DNA of 62,000 bases from Gnetum montanum. Lineage: Eukaryota > Streptophyta > Gnetopsida > Gnetales > Gnetaceae. The stretch covers positions 126,261-188,260 of the forward strand of contig MNCI01005364.1 of assembly GCA_015680685.1 (NCBI GenBank), in the 5' to 3' direction. Of the stretch, positions 1 through 9,894 are shown in pieces. Below the pieces are notes generated by a model that saw only the letters and a list, made by a program, of their open reading frames with translations, searched no databases and was not told where the DNA came from. Numbering within the stretch: position 1 is the stretch's first letter; each line of letters opens with the position of its first letter. A program made the position numbers and the translations under genes.

Positions 1-191
1 AAAAATCATATACCTCAGACTTACTTAACCATACATCGTGACAACTACAAGTAAGTCTGGGAAGACAATGAATGATTAACCCTAAGTGTTCCATGAGGCG
101 TGTAGGCACTTAGTCTGCGGAGTTCGACCAGATCGCGTGTGCTACGCTCATATTCGTATGGTTGAGTGTAGGGGTACCTTGCCACTCATCA
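1..191 (+). repeat. 5' LTR of element A (3' end only)
   Basis: It aligns base for base without gaps to 6351-6541 (3' LTR of the same element), with about 15 differences by eye, nearly all transitions. It ends in CTCATCA, directly followed by the primer site. Confidence 0.92.
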
Positions 192-210
192 TTGGCACCA
201 TTGCCGGGGA
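192..210 (+). promoter_or_regulatory. primer-binding site, tRNA-Asp type (element A)
   Basis: TTGGCACCATTGCCGGGGA directly abuts the LTR end. It matches the complement of a plant tRNA-Asp 3' end (TGGCGCCGTTGCCGGGGA) with two C-to-T/G-to-A type differences. This primer is usual in Athila and related Ty3 elements. Confidence 0.88.
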
Positions 211-332
211 CTAAGTGTTTGTGTGCTAAGTAGAATATAGGATATCACTCACATCGTTCGGAGCCTAAACGAACCTTCGGGTTAATTAAAAGAAAAATTA
301 TATAACAATAATTAGCACACCGATAAATAACA

Positions 333-1190
333 ATGTCTTCTTCTAACAAAAGCAACTCACCACCTAGGGATAATACATGAAATAGCGGCAATCAAAAACA
401 CATAACTGAAATCCGCCAAGTCAACAATATCAGATAGTCTATACTCATCCTGATGAGTATATTCCAAAATTTACCTTTATTCTCCATCAAGACGAAGAGC
501 TGCGATGGACAGATTTGCAAGGTAACATTGTGTTACCTCCAGATCGATCAGTCCCTAACATGCTCCTTTGTGCTTTGGCACAGATTGGCATGATAGAATT
601 ATATGTTGAATATGTTGCGGAAGACTTTGACATGAGGGATTATCATCCCATAGTAGCACAACGTATTCAGGATTCACAGCAGGAGAGCCAACATACACTG
701 TTGAAGGGCAAAGGGGTCCCACACATCCTTAGTGAAATAGGAGATGATGAACCCATTATAACGGGTTCTCTATCAAATGATGTTCCTCCTCCTAACGATG
801 GTGAGGAGGTAGGGTATCAGAAATTACACTCAATGATACATAACACTGGTTTTGATCCCTGTGAACGCCAACTATTCACAGAGGGAACAACAACACTTAG
901 ATCGTCATCATGATCGGGGTTGTAGCAGCCGAAGAGAAGGCAAGGAGCATCTTCATGGTGATGGTTCTCCTTCCTCTTCCCCTTCATCACACCACTCACC
1001 CTCTCCTTCCACATCTGGGTGCAGCCATCATGAGCATAATGGTGAGGATAGAGGTAGGCAAAATGAGAGACCTCGATGGGAAAGTCGAGAGAGAGGAAAA
1101 GGGCATGAATGAAGGAAAAGTAGGGAACAACGTAGACATCACAGGCGTCATGAAAGAGATGATCATGATGAGCCCCTACTTGCAACCTGA
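333..1190 (+). pseudogene. gag N-terminal part and charged linker, element A
   Basis: Begins at ATG 333 (MSSSNKSN), the position where elements B and C also start (9012 and 37863). An early stop and a frame change follow. The best preserved stretch is 515-913, with the shared block QGNIVLPPDRSVPNMLLCAL and then a KGKGVPHIL segment. The following linker (about 852-1112) is rich in His, Arg, Glu and Ser. No known domain is recognised in this N-terminal part; it is identified by its conservation in B (9201-9881) and C (37971-38258). Broken by stops and frameshifts. Confidence 0.75.
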
Positions 1191-1193
1191 AGT

Positions 1194-2220
1194 ATGCTCG
1201 ATATAATGGAGGAAGTAAGAATTCCAACAAGGCATCAAAAGGACAGTCGAATCAAGCGCTTAGACATGAACAATATCCCACGCTTTGAAGGGGGATACAA
1301 CGCAAATCCGCAACATCATTTACAGGCATTCCACGATGCCTGTGCCTTGCAAAACATAGAAAATGAGTGGCAGAAATTGAAGTTGTTTCCCAAGACACTC
1401 ATTAAGGAAGTAGAGAGTTGGTACCAGTTCTTAGAACTGGAAACCATTAGGAGGTGTAGTATGATGTTAGAGTTATTTAACGATAAGTATCAAACGTACT
1501 CCAGAGTGTCTAATTTGTGTAAGCAGATCCAAGGATGGAAGCAAGGTAATCAGGAGCCCTTGGGTGCTGCCATGGGTTGCTACTATGCATTGTTACATCG
1601 TTGCCCAGGCCATGGTTATGCACAATGGGATCAACTTCACCAAATCGTAGATGGGCTAAGGCATGAGACTAGGAGAACCCTTGGGACTTATGCCCAAGGG
1701 AGACTATTAGAACTTATAGCCCATGAAATCTATCGATTTTTGAAGCAAGTAGCCAAAGAAGAAGGTGAGTTACGAAAAAGAGAGAGCGCAGAAGAATACA
1801 ACCGTGATCCCTCCCTTCGGAAGAAGGGAGTAAGATTTTGTGATGAGGAGGATGAGTCACCACTCGAAGAGTTGGTGAACTGAAAAACCTTGCTGATTCA
1901 AAAGCTAACAACAGAAGTATTGACTAAGGTGGACCAATTGTGGGATTCCTTAAACTCTAGACTTGAAACTATCTTGAAAATCGTAGAAGAGTCTAAGGAG
2001 GAATGAAGTAGTGACAAAGATAAGACAAAGCAGAGAAATTCAAGCCCTGCACATAACAAGGGTAAGGGGAAAATTACTATCTCCGATGAGGTTGTGGATT
2101 CTGACACAGACGATGATGGTGAATGTGAGATCTGCCAATATGACCATCCTAAGGGATGTTGTCCAATCATCTCACATCTACAAGAGTCTGGGGTGTATGC
2201 ACTGAATCCAAGACTTAACC
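1194..2220 (+). pseudogene. gag core and zinc knuckle, element A
   Basis: Codons from 1194 to 1883 are open and carry the retrotransposon gag core: NIPRFEGGYNANPQHHLQAF, then the helix-rich segment with AFHDACALQNIENEW and ETRRTLGTYAQGR. After one stop the same frame continues through an acidic region to a zinc knuckle at 2124-2163 (CEICQYDHPKGCC, C-x2-C-x3-H-x4-C). Gag builds the virus-like particle and binds element RNA. The protein is interrupted at least twice in frame, so no full product is expected. Confidence 0.85.
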
Positions 2221-2829
2221 AATGACAAACACCCTGAAGGTTACCTTATCCTCAAGGTAATCCAAGGTAGTTCCACAAACCACTAATGTACTATCCAAGT
2301 GGAACTCCACCACAACCCATCGAACAACATTAACAGTGGTAATACCCACAGTCATGGGGGATGCCACCATTGGCACAACAGTACCCTTACCGGCAGCCAG
2401 ACCCATATGGATATTATGTATAGCAGTCGATTTCTCCAAGTGACTGTATGGGTCACACAACTCCCCAATGTGACTACCAAGTTCAGGAGTACTTTAGGAG
2501 GACTCCTCCTTCGAGAAACATTCCACATTCATCCCATCCTCCAACTCCATCCGCACCTCTTCCACTTGTAGTTCCATACAACCTGCTCCAACAATGCAAG
2601 GGGAACTCCCCACTCAACTGTAGCAACATAACTCTGCGAGAGCTGTAAATATTCAACCTTCTACTGGTTTTGACAACTGTAAAAAGAGAAGACCTTTCTT
2701 CAAAACCAGAAGCCCATACAAGCTCTCACAACAAGTGGTTGAGCCTATGTACACTCTAACAAATAAAACTTCGGAGCACCCTTCAGTCCAACAACAAAGT
2801 TGTACGCATACGGTTATGTTAACGCATAC

Positions 2830-3451
2830 CGTAACCAACTAGATTAAGGTAGGCCACCTTCCCAAGAAAATATCTGACCCTGGGAGTCCCTTAATCTATT
2901 TACAAATCTCCGGGAATGAACCATATAAGGCTCTTCTTGACTCAGGTTCTAGAGTCAATTTAATATCACAAGAAATGTATCAAGCATGGAACCTACCCCA
3001 ACTTAAGAAGAGCAACATTCAACTGGAGCTGGCTGACCAGTCCATCACCATTCCCTTAGGATTGGTGGAGGACATTATTACCACTATGTGTGGGTGGCCA
3101 TACCCAGTTGATTTCCTGGTGATTGAAATCAACAACAACAAAGGATGCTTCCCAATTATAATGGGAAGGCCATGGCTAAGTACAATAGATGCGTACCTAG
3201 GGATCCATGATCTTTCCTTGGAGATATCTAAGGTAAACATTTACGAAAAGATCGAGAAGAAGAGAGTTCTATGCATCACATACAGTGACTCAGAGGGTGA
3301 TGACATGGAAGAATGTTCAGCATCTCTTCCATGTAATCGGTGTGCCCAAGAAATACAAATTCAAAGGTGCCTATATGTAGCAACCACACCAGTAGTGGAC
3401 ACCCTGTGGTTGATAGCTACTAGAAATAGCAAACTAATATGCACGGAATAA
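2830..3451 (+). pseudogene. aspartic protease, element A
   Basis: Retropepsin-type domain: catalytic triplet ALLDSGSRVNLIS (Asp-Ser-Gly at 2939-2947), then the second conserved motif FPIIMGRPWLSTIDA at about residues 60-75 after the active site. It is followed by a conserved cysteine cluster PCNRCAQEI that recurs in B (ACNRCAQ) and C (TCNQCAQ). Of the three Athila copies here only this one keeps the Asp-Ser-Gly triplet. It would cleave the Gag-Pol polyprotein. The frame stops at 3451, and reverse transcriptase is missing downstream. Confidence 0.85.
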
Positions 3452-3582
3452 ACTGAGGAAACAACTCATGTTAACAATAAAGGCATAGACACATTAGAAT
3501 ATGAGCATCGCCAACTTCCACCCCTTAATCTAAAAACATCATTCGGGAGAAGTTGGACACTTTTACGAAATTCAAACAGACG

Positions 3583-3586
3583 TTCA
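3583..3586. other. deletion junction removing RT, RNase H and integrase (element A)
   Basis: Sequence up to about 3583 aligns with B near 12290 and C near 42977. From about 3586 it aligns with B near 15117 and C near 45838. Relative to B about 2.8 kb is missing, joined cleanly. Confidence 0.8.
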
Positions 3587-3611
3587 TTATTTTGGATCTC
3601 TCCCTTGTAGT

Positions 3612-3630
3612 TCAGTCATGGGGGAGATGG
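3612..3630 (+). promoter_or_regulatory. internal polypurine-tract-like motif 1 (element A)
   Basis: TCAGTCATGGGGGAGATGG, identical to positions just after integrase in B (15147-15165) and C (45870-45888). It resembles the true 3' polypurine tract and its flank (TTCAGTCATGGGGATA next to the LTR). Function inferred from similarity. Confidence 0.55.
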
Positions 3631-3659
3631 CCACCTATGCTAATCATTGGAGACCCTCA

Positions 3660-3862
3660 ATTTTTTTTAGTTTTTGTTTTACATATTTTTGTTTTACAAG
3701 TTTTTGTTTTATAAGTTTTTGTTTTACAAGTTTTTGTTTTATGCATTTTTGTTTTAAAATTTTTTTTACACATTTTTGTCTTACACATTTTTGTTTTGCA
3801 CATTTTTGTTTTACAAAATTCTTTAACTTTTCTTATTTTTGTTTTGCAACATAGTTATACTT
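3660..3862 (+). repeat. T-rich 15-bp tandem repeat after pol (element A)
   Basis: Degenerate tandem copies of GTTTTACACATTTTT. The same repeat sits at the same place in B (15198-15376), in the truncated element at 33877-33980, and as a short remnant in C (45921-45975). It translates as CFTHFCF-like peptide in places, but that is a by-product of the repeat. Confidence 0.8.
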
Positions 3863-5652
3863 TTCAATTTTTTGTGTGTGTTTATGTGTGTTACCCATCC
3901 TGTAAGTTTGTCACCCAATAAGTGTTCTTCACGATGGTATGAACTATTTTTCATTGATTGCTAATGTTTGGTTTTTACCTTTAAGTTACAATGTTGATAC
4001 TAAGGTATGTTCTTTTGATATGGCAGACAATGAGTTCACTTCATCCATCCATCCAAGAAAGTCTATGGTCTCTATTGGCTTGGAAATGTACAGTCCCTTT
4101 CTTAATAAGAACTTTAAATGAATCAATGACTGGATATTTCTCAAACTAAGGAAGGACTCAAGGATTGAAAAGGGTGTGACTTCAAGGGAACTTGATGCAT
4201 TTGTGTTGGCCATTCTCTTGGGTGCTTGGATGTTTTCTTCTTGAGTTTTCTTACTGTTTCGACGTTACCCAATCATCAAGAAGTTGAGCCAATAAAAATA
4301 ACAAGTCTTTGCATGGTGTGGTTCTCACACATAAAACCAAAAAACACAAAACAAAACAAAAAAAGAAAAAGAGAGAGAGAAAAATAAGAAAAAAAGAGAG
4401 AGAAAAAAGTGAGAATTCAAAGCACACCCCTTAGACGAAATAATCACTTGGGCTACAAGCACTGGTTATGGAACTAAAAATTTTCTCTCTAACTAAGGCC
4501 CTTCTCGCTTCCCATTCTCTCCTCATTTGTTTTGTCAGAATGGTGGTGGATCTTGGGTGAAGGCATTCTTGTTATTCAAGTGGATGGATTGGTCAAATGC
4601 ATTGATGCGAAGTCACTGGATGTGGTTGGTTTGAGGCCGGAGTTGGAATGAGATTTGCCAAATCACATTAATCATGAAACACACAAGGGGTTGTACACCA
4701 CCTTGTTCTTGGGACTCCATTCCATTCTATTCTCTCCATCCTTCTCTCCATTGTTCATCTCATTGTCGATTGTATCATTAGTGTATATTTTGGTAAATAC
4801 ATCATTTTATTTTTGGTAAATTCTTATGGTTAAGACTTTAACTCTTGTTCCAAAGGACATTCCTAAAGCCTACAGGCTCTTTGAATGTGGGTTTGTCAAG
4901 GCATTAAGGGCATGAGCCTACTTTGGGGAGGACCTACTGACTTTCCTCTTTGGATGCACCAGTTGATCTCTTTCCCCTAACATTTTTGCAATTAATTTTA
5001 TTTGTTCATTTTCATCTTGACATCCATTTCATCGATGTCCTAGTTGTCCCTTTTTCTCCATCTTCTTGTTCTTATTCTTTCTCCATTCTATTGCTACTGG
5101 AGGTTCACGATTAGTCATGGGGGTACAGGGCACAATTTTTTTGATTTTCTCCTAACCCCTACGCCTTCGATAGTAATCATTAATATATCTCCAGACCCAT
5201 ATCATCCATACCACAACCCAGCTAATGGACTTTCACCGCAGAAAGGTATCAACTGCATTGAAATTCATTTACCCTTGCTAATACAAGACTGTGTTGTGTG
5301 TGCAGATGGCGATCATGCAATAACAAACCAGATCTGGAGGGAGCACTTGGAATGGAGCAGTGTTGAAGCAGCTTTGCAAGGAATGAGATCGATGACACGC
5401 TTATGGATGGACAATGAAAGGCACAATCTTGGCATTGGTAGAAGCAACACTTCTTTCTTTCTTTCTTTCTTTCTCAAGCTGCCAAATGAGGCCTGATGTC
5501 AATGTAATAAGGTGTTCAACCTTGTTGTCATGAACACCAGTTTGTTGAGTCTTGTAATGATGATCCATTCACATGTCATCCCATTAGTTCCATTGAGTCA
5601 ATAATCCCATACCTTCCAGATATTATTGTAAGGAACTCGAGGACGAGTTTTC
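3863..5652 (+). other. long 3' non-coding region of element A
   Basis: No convincing protein. Aligns throughout with 15377-17150 (B) and 45976-47768 (C), including a second PPT-like motif TTAGTCATGGGGGT at 5111-5124 and a TTTC microsatellite at about 5452-5474. The open stretch at 5044-5496 is not conserved as protein in B or C. Athila elements often have an env-like frame here; I see none that I can defend. Confidence 0.6.
4305..4436 (+). other. conserved 3'UTR stem-loop with purine-rich loop (element A)
   Basis: Left arm 4305-4328 (GTCTTTGCATGGTGTGG then TTCTCAC), right arm 4409-4436 (GTGAGAA then TTCAAAGCACACC and CTTAGAC). TTCTCAC pairs fully with GTGAGAA, GGTGTG with CACACC, and GTCT with AGAC. 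The loop is about 80 nt, almost only A and G. Homologues lie at 15832-15923, 34475-34558, 34585-34670 and 46411-46485, where arm changes are compensated. Probably an RNA structure of the element; role unknown. Confidence 0.65.
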
Positions 5653-5669
5653 ATTCAGTCATGGGGATA
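5653..5669 (+). promoter_or_regulatory. 3' polypurine tract (element A)
   Basis: ATTCAGTCATGGGGATA directly precedes the LTR start TGATAGG. This purine run would prime plus-strand DNA synthesis. Confidence 0.75.
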
Positions 5670-6541
5670 TGATAGGACACAATATTGCATGGGCTATGAT
5701 ATTGCATACGTGATATCACAACCGTTGCGAATCGTATCTCTCACGATATCATGTACACGATATCACATCTTCCCCTGCGATATCGCGTACGTGATATCGC
5801 GGTGCGCCGTCATATCTATAAATAAGAGGTGGCTCTCCCTTGTTTTCTCATCCTAGGCTAGACCGTAGTGAAACTCTGGAAGATTGATCACTCCAGAGAT
5901 AGAATATTTTCCATGTGCTCGCAGTAGGAGTCCCAAAGTGAATAGATCTTTATTCGAGCAAACATTGTACCTGAACACAAGTTTGTGTACAGCAATAAAG
6001 AAGAGCTTCATGGATAAACCTTGCAGTTCATGGAATAGGCTAATTAGGATTTTATTACTACTATTTATTATCTGTTATTTATTACTTTATTAGTTGTTAA
6101 ATCTTTCTCAACCCTTCTCTCCTAGTTAAATGCCTCAGTACGACCACTTCGAGCACATGCGTTACGCTTGGTGATCCCAGCAACGATTAGCATTTGGTAG
6201 ACAAGGTTGCATCAGTTCAGGGTGTGTACGGTAAGTGGGAACAAATGCTGATGCTAGGTTAATTTAGACTTAGTTCATTAGTTAGAGTTAGTAATTAGTC
6301 TCTCTACCCTTCACCTTGTTAGCATAGGAGACAAAAACATAAAAAGAGATAAAAATCATATACCTCAGACTTACTTAACCATACACCGTGACAACTACAA
6401 GTAAGTCTAGGAAGATAACGAATGATTAACCCTAGGTGTTCCATGAGGCGTGTAGGCACTTAGTTTGCGGAGTTCGACTAGATCATGCATGCTATGCTCA
6501 TATTCGTATGATTGAGTGTAGGGATACCTTGCCACTCATAA
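5670..6541 (+). repeat. 3' LTR of element A
   Basis: 872 bp. U3 (5680-5812) is an array of GATATC-centred palindromic units. A TATA box follows (TCTATAAATAAGAGG, about 5815-5829), then an R/U5 region with AATAAA at about 5992-5998 and a conserved end. The last 191 bp match 1-191. The terminal CTCATAA differs by one base from the usual CTCATCA. Confidence 0.9.
5815..5829 (+). promoter_or_regulatory. TATA box in 3' LTR of element A
   Basis: TCTATAAATAAGAGG follows the GATATC array and is conserved in both LTRs of B (8139-8153 and 17269-17283). Confidence 0.75.
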
Positions 6542-8015
6542 GGTATCCTCCATTGTATGCTTTCACTCTCTATCAGTCATATACCCAAGATGATAAGCCT
6601 TGGGTTTAGTTATAATAGATAAATACCTTTTAGATGGCACTTTTCTTCATCCTTATTCCCTAGTCATTTCATCCTTTCCTACTTAGTATAGGTTTGAGAA
6701 AATTAAATCATGGGTTGAAAACTACATCAAAATAATCAAAGAAGAAATTTACTAGGAAAATTCATAGGCCTATTTCTTAAGTAAAGCTTATGCAACTTTT
6801 CTAATGATGCTATGGACCCTCTTAAAGCTTATTTGTGGAAGGTTTCACTTATGTCACGATGCAAGGTTATTATCAACAAGTACTTGCATAATAAACTAGT
6901 AGTTAAATTTTATCTTCACCATCAATGCATTCTTTTAAATGATAATTGTCTTGATGTGGCATCTACTTAGAAACTCTAGGGCTCATGAATATTGACAACA
7001 TTTATAAACTTCTAGATTTATCCCTTTGAAACACTAATTGGCTTCCTTTGTTGGTGGACCTCTACTTGAGAAAAATGGTAATAGCAAAAAATTAAAGACC
7101 TTTTGCTATGTTTATTATATAGCTTATGGCTTTGCCTTGATCAAAACAATTTATAGTTTAGATATAACGACTTCCACTGAAGGCTTTTCTCACAAACCTT
7201 CCATTTGTAGTCTCTTACAACTTAGTTCCATGATGATTCTCAATGTAGAGGATGAGTAAAACTACTCCGTAGTTTCTTTGTTATTGTTGTTTTTTTCTTT
7301 TTTTTTCTTGGTTCTAAGTTTGAGACATTTATTTTTAATATTTATACGTAAGATATTTGATGTAGTGCTATACTAGTGTTCTCTTATTTCTAGAGATGTT
7401 TTTTATTTTATTCTATTGGTTCTAGTATGTACATGGACTTATTATCCTTCACTCAAAGCACTTAACCATGTTGTGGTCTACAAAAATAATACATCCACAT
7501 CAAAGAAACACTAGTTTCTGATCAAAATAACTAGACACAAAGTGAATCACATTATAGCTTCAAAACACCAATAATAGAACTAAAAGAGAAAGGGAAGGCT
7601 CAACAGTTTAAGGGGTGCCAATACTAGGATGGGAAAAGGATCAAACCTTGCCCTATATCAAAAGTACCCTTTTTGGTTTTCACTTCCAACATGAGGCTTC
7701 CTATAAATCAAAATAAACCAAAAAGTAGTCTAAATAACAAATGATAAAAAATCATAAATCTTCTATAAGAAATTAAAGAATAGCACAAGGAGCATCCTTT
7801 CATATACATAAAGAAGAAAATAGAGAATTGATATCCATAGGATACTTCCTTCTCTTACCATGAATCTAAAATAAAAAGTTCATATAAAGATTTAAATTCA
7901 TCTAGAAACTGAAGCTCTATATTGTAGAATGTCTTTTGTAAATCACACCACATATGTACTTCCAAATGCAAAATAGGATATCAATCCTAAGTATATTTAG
8001 AAAAATATCAAAAGA
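6542..8015. other. unassigned AT-rich DNA between elements A and B
   Basis: About 1.5 kb without a recognisable gene. Only short open stretches occur and none resembles a known protein. It is one side of the site into which B inserted; its continuation is at 17996. It could be a decayed element or intergenic host DNA. Confidence 0.5.
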
Positions 8016-8020
8016 GCTAT
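8016..8020. repeat. target-site duplication GCTAT, left copy (element B)
   Basis: GCTAT directly before the LTR start TGATGGG; the same five bases follow the 3' LTR at 17991-17995. Confidence 0.92.
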
Positions 8021-8868
8021 TGATGGGACGCAATATCGCATGGGACGCGATATCGTGTCCATCACAATATCACATCCCTCGCAATATCGTGTCGTCCCTC
8101 ACGATATCGCATATGCGATATCGCAGTCCATCGCAAATTCTATAAATAAGAGGCAGCACTCCCTTGTTTCTCATTCTCGGCCTAGACCGTAGTGAAACTC
8201 TAGCAGTTTTACCTCTCCAGAGATAGAATAATTTCCATGTGCCCGCAGTAGGAACTCCAAAGTGAACGGATCTTTATTTGAGCAAATATTGTACCTGAAC
8301 ACAAGTATGTGTACGGAAATAAAGAAGAACTTCTTGGATAAACCTTGTAGTGCATGGAATAGGCTAAATAGGATTTTACTTATTGTTATTTATTGTTTAT
8401 CATTTAATTTATTTATTAGTTAATTAAACCTCTCTCAATCCTTTTCCCGTAATTAAGTGCTTCAGTACGACCGCTTCGAGCACGTGCGTTACAGTTGGTG
8501 ATCCTAGTAACAAATAGCATTTGGTAACCAAGGTTGCATTGGTTTAGGGTGTGAACGGTAAGTGGGAACGAATGCTGATGCTAGGTTATTTAAGACTTAG
8601 TTAGTTAGTTAAAGTTAGTTAATTAGTCTCTTCACCCTTCACCTCGTTAGCATAGGAGATAAAACATTAAAACTATAAAAATCACATACCTCAGACTTAC
8701 TTAACCATACAACCGTGACAACTACAAGTAAGTCTGGGAAGAAAACAAATGATTAAGCTTAAGTATTACATAAGACGTGTAGGCACTTAGTCTACAGAGT
8801 TCGATTGGATCGCGTGTGTAACACTCATATTCATATGGTTGAGTGTAGGGGTACCTCGCCACTCATCA
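8021..8868 (+). repeat. 5' LTR of element B
   Basis: 848 bp from TGATGGG to CTCATCA. U3 (about 8030-8135) holds about six units of the form RCRATATCRYRT; TATA box at 8141; AATAAA at 8318-8323 within the R/U5 part. Pairs with 17168-17990. Confidence 0.95.
8139..8153 (+). promoter_or_regulatory. TATA box of element B 5' LTR
   Basis: TCTATAAATAAGAGG right after the palindromic U3 array; same sequence in the 3' LTR and in element A. Confidence 0.75.
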
Positions 8869-8887
8869 TTGGCGTCGTTGCCAGGGA
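8869..8887 (+). promoter_or_regulatory. primer-binding site, tRNA-Asp type (element B)
   Basis: TTGGCGTCGTTGCCAGGGA abuts the LTR end. It matches the tRNA-Asp 3' complement with two transition differences. Confidence 0.88.
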
Positions 8888-9011
8888 CTAAGTGTTTGTT
8901 CACGAAGTAGAACATAGGAAATTATCCACATTGTTGGGAGCTTAACGAACCCTTAGGATTAATTAAACAAAATAATTAAACAATAGTAAAATAGCACACC
9001 GATAAATAACA

Positions 9012-9881
9012 ATGTATTCTTCTTCGAACAAGAGCAATTCACTACCTAGGGATCATACAAGAGACAGTCGATGATCTAAAACACATAACCAAAATCCCCC
9101 AGTTCCTCAACAATACTGAGTGGTATATACCCATCCTAATGAGTATATACCAGATTTTACTTTTATCCTCCATTAGGATGAATAGCTACGTTGGAGAGAT
9201 TTGCAAGGTAACATAGTGTTACCTCCAGATTGGGCAGTCCCTAACATGCTTCTTCGTGCTCTTGCACAAATAGGCATGATGGAATTATACGCCGAATACA
9301 TTGCAGAAAATTATAACATAAGGGATTACCATCCCACAACAGCAAAACATCTAAGGGACTCGAGGAAAGAGAGCCACCATACATTGTTGAAGGGCAAAGG
9401 GGTCTTTCACGTCCTAAGAGAAATTGGAGATGGTGAACCAGTTATAAAAGGTTCTCTATCAAATGATGTTCCCCCTCCTAACAATGGTGAGGAGGTGGGG
9501 TATCAGAACCTATGCTCCATGATACACAACCCTGGTTCTAATCCCCATGAATGTCAACTGTTCACTGAGGGAACAAAGACATATGACAAGGATGAACATT
9601 TTGATCATCATCACTATCGGGGCCATAGCCATAGAAGAGAAGGTAAGAAATATCATCATGATGATGGTTTTCCTTCTTCTTCCCCTTCATCACACCATTC
9701 CACATTAGGGCGTAGCCATCAAGAGCATAACGGTGAGGATAGAGGTAGGAAAAATGAGAGACCTCGACGAGAGAGTCAAGAGAGAGGACAAGGACATGAA
9801 AGAAGGGAAAGTAGGGAACAACGTAGACATCATAGACATTATGAAAGAGATGATCATGATGAGCCCCTACTTGCAACCTAA
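9012..9881 (+). pseudogene. gag N-terminal part and charged linker, element B
   Basis: ATG at 9012 starts MYSSSNKSN; a frame change occurs before 9201. From 9201 to 9881 the frame is open for 226 codons: QGNIVLPPDWAVPNMLLRAL block, KGKGVFHVL segment, then a linker rich in His, Arg, Asp and Ser ending DDHDEPLLAT. It is the best preserved copy of this segment in the window. The stop at 9879-9881 separates it from the gag core. No known domain is recognised in it; it is defined by conservation among A, B and C. Confidence 0.78.
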
Positions 9882-9894
9882 AGTGTGCTAGATA

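Larger units (their letters stand above)
1..6541 (+). mobile_element. Athila-type Ty3 element A, pol-deleted, left end outside window
   Basis: Order: last 191 bp of the 5' LTR, tRNA-Asp primer site, gag, protease, a long 3' non-coding region, polypurine tract, 3' LTR. Reverse transcriptase, RNase H and integrase are absent; the protease segment runs straight into sequence that in element B lies after integrase. The Athila assignment rests on the primer site, and on the FMDD-FSTYG reverse transcriptase and WGIDFMGP integrase signatures of its complete relative B. The 3' LTR ends in CTCATAA instead of CTCATCA. The target duplication cannot be tested because the left flank is outside the window. 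The element could have moved only with enzymes supplied in trans. Confidence 0.88.

Noticed and set aside
817-1230. Minus-strand frame opposite gag in A (also 9562-9876 in B)
   Set aside because: Shadow of the His/Arg-rich gag linker; no start or motif conserved independently.
3618-3854. Cys/Phe/His-rich peptide from the T-rich array
   Set aside because: Low-complexity translation of a tandem repeat whose unit number varies between copies.
5044-5496. 150-codon open stretch in the 3' region of element A as a possible env-like gene
   Set aside because: The homologous regions of B and C have stops and frame changes at different places, no signal peptide plus transmembrane pattern is shared, and a PPT-like motif and microsatellite lie inside it.
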